37,994 bases of DNA from assembly GCA_017533565.1 (NCBI GenBank), contig JAFXHU010000016.1, positions 1 to 37,994 of the forward strand, given 5' to 3'. This DNA is from Clostridia bacterium (GTDB lineage Bacteria; Bacillota; Clostridia; Oscillospirales; CAG-272). Made by a program: the position numbers and the translations under genes. Shown one piece after another: positions 31,560 to 37,994 of the stretch (position 1 is its first letter; every line of letters begins with the position of its first letter). The notes below the pieces were generated by a model. The model was not told the origin of the DNA. It saw nothing but the letters and a program-made list of their open reading frames with translations, and ran no database searches.

Positions 31560-31588
31560 TTGACATAGCTGAATATAAATGCTATAAT
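31560..31588 (+). promoter_or_regulatory. Perfect-consensus promoter of the membrane protein gene
   Basis: TTGACA (31560-31565), a 17-base spacer and TATAAT (31583-31588), back to back with the leftward promoter; the two -35 boxes are 13 bases apart. Confidence 0.85.
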
Positions 31589-31672
31589 AAGGCATACCGC
31601 ACGTCAACGCACACGGGTGCGAAAAATTCCCCGCTTCACGGTTATAAATATGGAGAAAGGAAGGAAATTTCG

Positions 31673-33061
31673 ATGACGGATAAGACCAAAACGGCATTTA
31701 AAATATATTTTAAGGATACGGCACGCGCACTTTTGGCGTATATTTCATTCTTGCTTATATCGGGTGTGCTTTCGGTTTTGTTTTTGTCGGGAGGGACGCA
31801 GCTTGCAAACGAGCTTCGTATCGATATGCACCCGTTTTACATTGCGGCGTCGGCGCTTTTGCCCCTGTCCTTTTATTCCATATTCCGCGCCTTCGAGCTT
31901 CACGACGGGGAGGCACAGGCGGCGTTTCCCTTTGAGTGCGTGGAGCGTTACCGCTTTTTCGGCGGACTCGGGATTTTGTTTAGGACGGGAGTGCTTCGGC
32001 GAAAGCTTCTTTTAAGCCTCGCGACGGTTAACGGCGCGATAATTATCCTTCCGTACAAGGTCGGATTCAGATTTCTTATCGGCTATCTTTACCCAGCGTT
32101 CGATATGACGGCAACGCAGGCAAAGCTCACGCTTATGGCGATAGCCTGTCCCGTTTTGTCCATCCTTCTTATTTTGGCAAAGACCTCCGCGCACAAGTGG
32201 TGGGTTATTGCCCCGACGGGTGAGCGCGACAAAATCCTCGGCAACGGCTCGCACACGCCCCGCCTTCTTTTGGAGGTCGGAAAAATCACCTTGGTTTACG
32301 GTGTAACCTTTCCGATTTTGCCAACCGTTTTTATGCTCGTTCTTTCTATGGTTTTAACCTTCGGTCAGTTTACGCTTTGGATTTGGGTGGCGATTTTCTC
32401 CGCCGTTTTGCTTGCCTTTATAATACGCGCCGCAACGGCACTTTCAAAAAGAATACGCTTTCTTAAAAAAATGAAGCGCACGCTTGTCAAAAACGGCTAT
32501 TCGCTTTCAAAAATAGAGCGTCCCGTGCTTTCGGTATTCTTTCCCGACAGGGACGAGGACTTTAGCATAGAGCGCGACGGCGTATCCTACTCGGTAAAGC
32601 TCGTCGGCTCGGCTCGGCGCTCACGCCCGATGTATATCAGCCCCGACGGAGTTATAACCGAAAAGCATACGGTTTCCTTTATGAAAATTCCGCTTTTTCA
32701 CATTATGCACGATACGCGCTACGAGCTTTCGGGCGAGAATAAGACGGTTGTAATTTGCCCGATGCCAAGGCGGGTGTTCGTCAATTTCGGACGCACCGAC
32801 ACCGCACCCGACGACGGTGACGGCGGAGCTACACCCACCTACGCTTCTATGATTGCCGCTGCAAAGGGCGGGGGCGTAAGAGGCGGGCGAGCCACCGACA
32901 GGAGCATTCACGGTCCGGGATATATCTCCGACGTTGACCGCGGAGTTATAAAGCCGTTTGAAACGGGCGATTTTATCGCTGACGTAAAGTTTTTCACCCC
33001 CGACGGATTTATAAGCGCAATCGACAACGACTGTATCGGAAGAAAAAAGGGGCGCACGTAA
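31673..33061 (+). CDS. Six-TM membrane protein of unknown function with cytoplasmic C-terminal domain
   Basis: A 462-residue protein I do not recognise. Hydrophobic segments occur at about residues 17-38, 52-71, 120-148, 155-175, 205-232 and 237-258, followed by a soluble region of about 200 residues rich in basic and acidic residues (FFPDRDEDFSIERDG, AAAKGGGVRGGRATDRS). The start at 31673 is preceded by a GGAAGG-type site and lies about 85 bases downstream of the promoter. The reading frame is open far to the left, but that part is antisense to the flavin oxidoreductase gene and lies upstream of the promoter, so it is not coding. The gene ends at a strong hairpin. No functional claim is made. 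Confidence 0.7.
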   Translation: MTDKTKTAFKIYFKDTARALLAYISFLLISGVLSVLFLSGGTQLANELRIDMHPFYIAASALLPLSFYSIFRAFELHDGEAQAAFPFECVERYRFFGGLGILFRTGVLRRKLLLSLATVNGAIIILPYKVGFRFLIGYLYPAFDMTATQAKLTLMAIACPVLSILLILAKTSAHKWWVIAPTGERDKILGNGSHTPRLLLEVGKITLVYGVTFPILPTVFMLVLSMVLTFGQFTLWIWVAIFSAVLLAFIIRAATALSKRIRFLKKMKRTLVKNGYSLSKIERPVLSVFFPDRDEDFSIERDGVSYSVKLVGSARRSRPMYISPDGVITEKHTVSFMKIPLFHIMHDTRYELSGENKTVVICPMPRRVFVNFGRTDTAPDDGDGGATPTYASMIAAAKGGGVRGGRATDRSIHGPGYISDVDRGVIKPFETGDFIADVKFFTPDGFISAIDNDCIGRKKGRT

Positions 33062-33085
33062 GACATAATTCAAGTGAAATAATTA

Positions 33086-33121
33086 AAGGGCAGAGCCAAT
33101 TTGGCTCTGCCCAATTTTTTG
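33086..33121. terminator. Strong intrinsic terminator between convergent genes
   Basis: A perfect inverted repeat with arms GGGCAGAGCCAA and TTGGCTCTGCCC (33088-33112), followed by AATTTTTT on the plus strand. It probably also serves the leftward secreted-protein gene, although its minus-side U tract is weaker. Confidence 0.85.
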
Positions 33122-33126
33122 GGATT

Positions 33127-36100
33127 TTAAATGCTCGAAAGCCTACTTACAATGTTCTTGACAGCGGCAATTCTTTCGTTATGCGTCGTCATAAACGTAT
33201 CGTAACCCGCCTTGTAGGTTTCGTATTCCTCAAGATACTTCTGATACGGAGCAAGCTCGTCGGGATAGAAGTTTATCTTGATGTAATAGGTATCCGCAAG
33301 GTAGGCGTAGAAGTCGGCTATCATATAAGTGAAGGCTCTTTCGGAGTCGAAAAGCTGACCCATCTTATTTACAAATCCGCGAATCTGGGTGATATCGGGG
33401 CTCTTGCGCTGGGTATCAACCACAACGTCATCTACCTTGTTTTCTCTGGTGTCCGCATAGGGAACCCAGTTGTTAACCGAGGTGTAGGTGTAGCCCTTAT
33501 CAATCTCCTTCGTAGAGTCGCCGATGGTGTTTCTATCGATAAGCTCGATAACAACGGCAAAGGAGATGGAGGGAGTCGTAGGAATATGGATAGCAAGCTT
33601 TCCGTAAGCGTTTCTGTTGTTCTCGGGAACTCTCTGTCCCGCGCTGTTCAAGGTGTTTTCCGAATAATCGGGACCGAAGGTGTAAGTATCGGTAAAGCCC
33701 TTCTCCGTGGTATGAACGAAGGTGTAGGTGTCCATAATCTCGAACTTAAGGTCGGGACGCGAGGACTCTATCTTCATACGCAGAACGTTGCCTTTCGTAT
33801 CGTAAAGGTATGCGGTTCTCTTGTCCGCGGAAAGTCTTATGCCTCCGTCGTTGAGAAGATATCCCGTTCCGTATCTTACGTGAGCGAACCAGTAAGCCTC
33901 CTGTACACCCTCGAAGAAGATGTCATCCTGGATAACCGTGGTCTTTCGGTCGTTTGTAACCATCATACCGCGCGTCCAGTTGGTGGCGTTGCCCTTCAGC
34001 GTGCTGGTCATATCAAGCACCGCGTAGGAGCCGTGATCGTTTGCACCGTAGGAAATCATCGGTGCGGTAGCGTAAAGGTCCTGACCGTAAGGAACGTTAA
34101 GCGGGTCGGATACGAGAGTAACGGTGTTGTTACCCTCGGGCTTCATAACGTAGTATCTGTATCTGGTTGCTTCTCCCCAGAAGCCCGCGGAGTTGTAGTT
34201 CTCCGTACCGAGGTCAACAATCCAAACCGTTCCCGCGTTGTGGTAAACGAAGGAGCCTGCGTCAATCTGTCCGTGACCGAGCTTGTTTATACCGCCCATC
34301 ATACCGACGTAGAGCGCACCATTTTCCCAAGAGGAGCGCGCGCAGTAGAGGTCAAGCTGCTTACAGAAGTAATCGTACTCCATAACCGAGTCGGAAAGCT
34401 CGCCCATCGGGTAGTAGAAGAGGTCGAACATCGAAACGCCCTTTCCACCCTCAAGATGCTCAAGTCTTACCTTTGCGAGGTTTTCATCGCCGAAGTGATC
34501 GGCAACGAAAAGGAAGAAGGAGCTGTTCTGCTGACCCATAGAGCCGTCATGGTAGTTAAAGGTCTTGAAGTCGGAGGACTCGGTATGAACCGCAAAGTAA
34601 CAGGTCTGATCAATTCCCCAGCAGTCCATTAAGCCGTAGTCGGTTCCCGCCGCGGTCTTTATCGCCGAGCAAAGCTCGAAGAAATTGTTCGTACCGTATT
34701 CCCAGTAGCCGGGTGACTCGATGTACGCGCCCTCGGGAGCATACTGCTTCATACCGTTGTACATAAGGGTTTTGACATTGCTGGAGATAAGCCAAGCGGA
34801 CCACTCGGCAATAGAGCCGCTGATGTCATGCTCGGTCTTGTTAAATTGAATGATGTAATCGTAGTTAACTTCGCTTCCGAGAAGGGCAAGCGCCGCAGAT
34901 GCCATACCCGCGGTACATACCGCGTTCCAGTTGTTGTCACGGTGGGGGTAAAGGCTTCCGCCGTTTCCAACGGGCGGGCTTTGATGCGGAGTGTAAATGC
35001 CCTTTGTGGAGAGAATACCCTCAAGGACGCCCTTTTCGTAAAGGATTGTTTCAAGCTTTGAAACGTCGTACTTGGTTTCACCGCTTTCGTAAAGCTCCAC
35101 GTAGCCGTTGTAGGTCCAGTCAAGGAAGGTGGAGAAGGGAGCAGAGCCGTCCGCACAGTTAAGGAAGTGTCCGGGACCCCAATGTACCCACTTTCCAAGC
35201 TCGATTGCCATATCGTAAGCGGCGTAGAGAAGTCGCTCGTCGCGGGTAATCTGGTATGCAAACGCCATTTCCTCAAGACGTGCGGTTCTTCCCCCAACGT
35301 TGGAGCGTCCGCCCGCGGTATCGTAGCCCGCGCCCAAGCCGCCAAGCTCCTCGGAATAATAGGGCTGCTCAAGACCGTAGTTGCTTATGTAATTGCTGAG
35401 CGCGCTGTTTGCGGAATAATTCTTTCCGTAGTATTCAAGCCCCTCGATATCGGTGACGTTGGTGAACTGCACCTTGTTTGAAATCTGGAGCCACTCGATC
35501 TGCTCCTCCTTCGACATAAGTCCAAGGTAGCTTCCGTCGTCGTCAAGCTTTGCATACATAGCGAGCGAGTTGAAGCCGCTCCAAATTATCTTAAGGATGT
35601 AATACTGGATATCGGGGTCGTAGTTGGGATCGCCCTCCTCCGCGTAGAAGATAGCGCGAAGCGTATCGAAGGTGTCCTGATTTGCGTGAATGTAGGGGTG
35701 AGTAAAGCCGTTGGTATTTTCGCGAACGTCCTCGTAAATTTCCTCTGCGGTTGCAAAGTCGAAAACGAACCATTTCATAATGGTCATCATCGTTTCGAGG
35801 TCAACGTCTCTATCTATAAGCTGCGGATCCGACGACGCGGAAATAACGATAAGACCCATCTCGTCGTAATCAACAAAGTAGTCGGGGAGGATTGTTTCAA
35901 TGTCAAAAACGTTCATCGCGAGATACTTTTTATCCTCGTCGCCATCGGGATAGTAATATCTCGGAGCATTGCGAAGCTGAACGCGCTCGCCGCCAACGGT
36001 AGCTACGTTAGACTGTGTGGATATGAAGGAGGAGGAGGTTCCCGTGGAAATATCTACGTAAACGCCGTCCTCGTGCTTATACGCGGGGTAGCCGCAATAT

Positions 36101-37245
36101 TCGAGAATAGGCTCGAGTGCAACCCAGATATTTCCGTCCTCGTCCATAAAGGGTGCGCCCCAAACCTCTCCGCTTTCGTTTTCAAGAATCGGAATGCGAA
36201 GCTCGTCTCTTTCCTCCTTGTTGGAAAGATTCCAGTAGCCCTTTCCGTTGTAGGCGTAGTCAACGCCAATCTTAAGAGAGTAGCTCTCGTTGATATAGTC
36301 GCCTCTCGACTTTGACGTAACGCCCGTGCCATTGGTTTGAATATCGATGGTTTTAGCGTATCCCTCGCTAACCTTCGTACCCTTGTTGGTATCGTTGATC
36401 GAAACCTGACCGTACTCGTTAGAGTGCTTGTAGATCTGGATATTGTCAAAGCAAATGCTCGTTCCGCGTGCGGAATTTACCTGCGTATTCGTGTGCTGGA
36501 TACGGAGAAGGTTACCCGCACGTGCAGTACCCTTACCTCTTGCAACGAAGGTAGCGTAGTGGGTAAGCTCGCCGGTAGAACGGTACTCCTCGGTATTGCC
36601 GTAGTAGATGCTATACTCGAAGTAGGTATTTTCGGGCGTTTCGGGGTTGCCGTCCGAATCGTACTCGTAGTTGAATACGAAGGCGATATGCATCCACTCG
36701 TCGGAAAGCTCAAAGGCAGGAGTGCCCGACATAACGGTATCCGCAGTTTCCTGGTTGGTCGAGTGGTGGAAATAAAGCTGGTTATTTCTGATGGACACAA
36801 GCTGGTAGTTATATCTGTCGCTCGACGAACCGCCCGAGGTTCCGAAGTGCATAAGGTTGTCGATGTTCGTCCAGTCGTCGCTCTTGATATCGAACTCGAA
36901 AACGGTACCGACCTTGTCGTTGTTGTCGAGCGAGAACTGTGCAAAAACGTTGTTGGGAGAGTCAACGGTAAAGCGCCAGAAATAGTTAAGGCTATAATCC
37001 TTGTTGCTCTCGTATTCAAAGGTTACGGGGTATGAGCCGGTGGGAATGTTACCGTCGTCAACTCCGTTCCAAAGGTCCCAGCCCTCATCGTAGGTTCTGT
37101 TGTACAGAATCTCAAGATTAGGCTTCTCGGTTTCTTCCTCCGTCACGTCACCCGAGGTTTCGGCAGCAGCGAAAACCGCGAAAACGGACACGAGGGAAGC
37201 AAGTATGAGAAATGTGGCTACAAATCTCAAAAATTTGCTTTTCAT
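33127..37245 (-). CDS. Large secreted heparinase II/III-like protein (putative polysaccharide lyase), 1372 aa
   Basis: A signal peptide (about 1-28, ending VFAVFAAAE) precedes an acidic linker. A beta-sandwich like the LamG/concanavalin fold spans about 45-260, and a segment like the copper-amine-oxidase N-terminal or stalk domain, with APFMDEDGNIWVALEPILEY, lies near 355-470. Next come a long helical (alpha/alpha-toroid) region and a heparinase II/III-type beta domain carrying LGHGQIDAGSFVYH (His991). The HGQIDAGSF motif replaces the usual HNHxDxGSF. No LPXTG or dockerin is evident, so it is probably released or held by its stalk domain. The start at 37245 is set by AGGAGG; the ORF extends 99 residues further upstream across its promoter. 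It likely cleaves a uronate-rich glycan (inference). Confidence 0.8.
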   Translation of the reverse strand: MKSKFLRFVATFLILASLVSVFAVFAAAETSGDVTEEETEKPNLEILYNRTYDEGWDLWNGVDDGNIPTGSYPVTFEYESNKDYSLNYFWRFTVDSPNNVFAQFSLDNNDKVGTVFEFDIKSDDWTNIDNLMHFGTSGGSSSDRYNYQLVSIRNNQLYFHHSTNQETADTVMSGTPAFELSDEWMHIAFVFNYEYDSDGNPETPENTYFEYSIYYGNTEEYRSTGELTHYATFVARGKGTARAGNLLRIQHTNTQVNSARGTSICFDNIQIYKHSNEYGQVSINDTNKGTKVSEGYAKTIDIQTNGTGVTSKSRGDYINESYSLKIGVDYAYNGKGYWNLSNKEERDELRIPILENESGEVWGAPFMDEDGNIWVALEPILEYCGYPAYKHEDGVYVDISTGTSSSFISTQSNVATVGGERVQLRNAPRYYYPDGDEDKKYLAMNVFDIETILPDYFVDYDEMGLIVISASSDPQLIDRDVDLETMMTIMKWFVFDFATAEEIYEDVRENTNGFTHPYIHANQDTFDTLRAIFYAEEGDPNYDPDIQYYILKIIWSGFNSLAMYAKLDDDGSYLGLMSKEEQIEWLQISNKVQFTNVTDIEGLEYYGKNYSANSALSNYISNYGLEQPYYSEELGGLGAGYDTAGGRSNVGGRTARLEEMAFAYQITRDERLLYAAYDMAIELGKWVHWGPGHFLNCADGSAPFSTFLDWTYNGYVELYESGETKYDVSKLETILYEKGVLEGILSTKGIYTPHQSPPVGNGGSLYPHRDNNWNAVCTAGMASAALALLGSEVNYDYIIQFNKTEHDISGSIAEWSAWLISSNVKTLMYNGMKQYAPEGAYIESPGYWEYGTNNFFELCSAIKTAAGTDYGLMDCWGIDQTCYFAVHTESSDFKTFNYHDGSMGQQNSSFFLFVADHFGDENLAKVRLEHLEGGKGVSMFDLFYYPMGELSDSVMEYDYFCKQLDLYCARSSWENGALYVGMMGGINKLGHGQIDAGSFVYHNAGTVWIVDLGTENYNSAGFWGEATRYRYYVMKPEGNNTVTLVSDPLNVPYGQDLYATAPMISYGANDHGSYAVLDMTSTLKGNATNWTRGMMVTNDRKTTVIQDDIFFEGVQEAYWFAHVRYGTGYLLNDGGIRLSADKRTAYLYDTKGNVLRMKIESSRPDLKFEIMDTYTFVHTTEKGFTDTYTFGPDYSENTLNSAGQRVPENNRNAYGKLAIHIPTTPSISFAVVIELIDRNTIGDSTKEIDKGYTYTSVNNWVPYADTRENKVDDVVVDTQRKSPDITQIRGFVNKMGQLFDSERAFTYMIADFYAYLADTYYIKINFYPDELAPYQKYLEEYETYKAGYDTFMTTHNERIAAVKNIVSRLSSI

Positions 37246-37278
37246 TAAAAAATCCTCCTTGCGTAATTTACTGATTTT

Positions 37279-37307
37279 AGCATAACACGCGATTTTTTTA
37301 AAGTCAA
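37279..37307 (-). promoter_or_regulatory. Promoter of the large secreted protein gene
   Basis: Minus-strand TTGACT (37307-37302), a 17-base spacer and TATGCT (37284-37279), about 35 bases ahead of the ATG. Confidence 0.65.
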
Positions 37308-37620
37308 GACGGTAAAATAAAATAATTAAAATAATGATAGCAACATACACAACACCCGCGCACACCTTATGTTCTCTTTGCACAAAACGCCTCTCGCACA
37401 GCCGAAAGGAAAAAACAATCCGCACCAAAAAAGTGGGCGGTACGCGGGATAAACGAAGGTGGGAAAGGCACACCAAGGACACGCCACGCGCGACAAATGC
37501 AGACGGCAACACGCGCCAAAAATCGGGCAATATGCGCGGCAAAAAAAGAACGGGAAAGCCACGCCAAGGGCGCAGCTAACACGGCGAAGCGGAAAAGGCA
37601 ACCCACATAGAAGAAGCAAA

Positions 37621-37725
37621 CCCGCTTGGCATAGGAAGGGACGGCAACCAACGCAAAAGTAGCAGCCCCACGCTTGGTAAAGAAGGGACGGCAACCAACG
37701 CAAAAAAACACACCCGCTTGGCATA
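37621..37725. repeat. Tandem repeat, about 47-bp period, 2.3 copies
   Basis: GAAGGGACGGCAACCAACGC followed by AAAA is exactly repeated at 37635-37658 and 37682-37705. The flanking CCCGCTTGGCATA occurs at 37621-37633 and 37713-37725, with a variant CACGCTTGGTAAA in between. Confidence 0.75.
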
Positions 37726-37949
37726 CGATGTCAAAGCAAGGCGGGTTAAAAAGCGCGGCTGTTAGCTCAAGCGAGGGCAAGCAAGCCGTATAGAAGGCCG
37801 CCTCCGCGCCCCGTTGCATATCATACCCAACGGTAAGCGCCCTCCGTTTTGAGCGAATTGAAAAACGGTTTTTGTAAACAATTATTGTCATTTAAGAAAA
37901 ACCAACCGCACCCGTGTCAATTTTTTCGCATTAAAGCCACACGAAAAAT

Positions 37950-37993
37950 AGGTGAAAATTCGCGCGAAAAACAGGTGAAAATTCGCGCGAAAA
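37950..37993. repeat. Tandem 21-bp repeat with 23-bp period, running to the right edge
   Basis: The unit begins AGGTGAAAATTCGCGCGAAA and is present twice exactly (37950-37970 and 37973-37993). Each unit contains the palindrome TTCGCGCGAA. The array may continue outside the window. Confidence 0.7.
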
Positions 37994-37994
37994 A

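Larger units (their letters stand above)
37246..37994. other. Non-coding right end with promoter and short tandem repeats
   Basis: 749 bases without a convincing gene. It contains the leftward promoter (37279-37307), a purine-rich GC stretch with degenerate repeats (37380-37620), a 47-base tandem repeat (37621-37725) and a 23-base tandem repeat at the edge (37950-37993). Confidence 0.6.

Noticed and set aside
30332-31672. Upstream extension of the plus-strand ORF that ends at 33061.
   Set aside because: It is antisense to the well-supported flavin oxidoreductase gene and lies upstream of the promoter at 31560-31588.
33181-34632. Plus-strand ORF of 483 aa.
   Set aside because: Antisense shadow of the large secreted protein, with no recognisable domain.
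37246-37542. N-terminal extension of 99 residues on the large secreted protein.
   Set aside because: The AGGAGG site and a typical signal peptide fix the start at 37245; the extension crosses the promoter.
37326-37724. Cys/Phe-rich minus-strand ORF of 132 aa, overlapped by another of 174 aa.
   Set aside because: Low-complexity composition, no ribosome binding site, overlaps short DNA repeats and the promoter side of the secreted-protein gene; best read as repeat DNA.
37950-37994. Possible start of a CRISPR array.
   Set aside because: The 23-base period leaves only two bases between units, so there is no room for spacers; it is a simple tandem repeat.

Overview
The window looks like the chromosome of an anaerobic Clostridia-type Firmicute, probably an uncultured gut lineage. 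The signs are consensus sigma-A promoters, AGGAGG ribosome binding sites, a T-box leader, a Re-citrate synthase and a lactaldehyde-type bacterial microcompartment (BMC). Most coding DNA is moderately GC-rich. The stretch at about 21.3-26.8 kb is visibly AT-richer and has the look of an imported island.

Layout. (1) 1-6.2 kb, minus strand: a BMC operon in the order RpiR-type regulator, ackA, class II aldolase, CoA-acylating aldehyde dehydrogenase, zinc alcohol dehydrogenase and two BMC shell proteins, running off the left edge. The aldolase, aldehyde dehydrogenase and alcohol dehydrogenase carry terminal amphipathic helices of the encapsulation type. The likely pathway is cleavage of fuculose-1-P or rhamnulose-1-P to DHAP and lactaldehyde, then dismutation to propanediol and lactyl-CoA/lactate. 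Its promoter region holds six copies of a 15-bp palindrome, TGAAA-N5-TTTCA. (2) 7-10.1 kb: a PlsC-like acyltransferase with a zinc ribbon, convergent with a heparinase II/III-like protein. (3) 10.4-15.7 kb: an operon for Re-citrate synthase, a GntR/FCD regulator, aconitase and isocitrate dehydrogenase, the oxidative route to 2-oxoglutarate. (4) 15.8-19.7 kb: an AraC regulator, a large secreted metallophosphoesterase-like protein and a 44-residue peptide gene. (5) 19.9-21.2 kb, minus: rhaM and an M19 dipeptidase. (6) 21.3-26.7 kb, minus: a tight four-gene operon with a Nudix protein, a double guanylate-kinase-like protein, and two proteins that each fuse a guanylate-kinase-like domain to a nucleoside-deoxyribosyltransferase/TIR-like Rossmann domain. 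I recognise no named system with this make-up; it is the best candidate here for an undescribed nucleotide-centred conflict or defence system. (7) 26.8-29 kb: a T-box leader reading a GCA (Ala) specifier, then an Lrp-family regulator and a class I aminotransferase. (8) 29.4-33.1 kb: an old-yellow-enzyme-type flavin/Fe-S oxidoreductase and, divergently, an unknown six-TM membrane protein. (9) 33.1-37.2 kb, minus: a very large secreted heparinase II/III-like protein. (10) 37.25-37.99 kb: non-coding DNA with short tandem repeats.

The rhamnose/fucose BMC genes, rhaM and the two heparinase II/III-like proteins suggest a lifestyle built on deoxyhexose-containing or uronic-acid-containing polysaccharides. 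I saw no tRNA or rRNA genes, CRISPR array, integrase or transposase. All statements come from reading the sequence and from general family knowledge; no database search was run.
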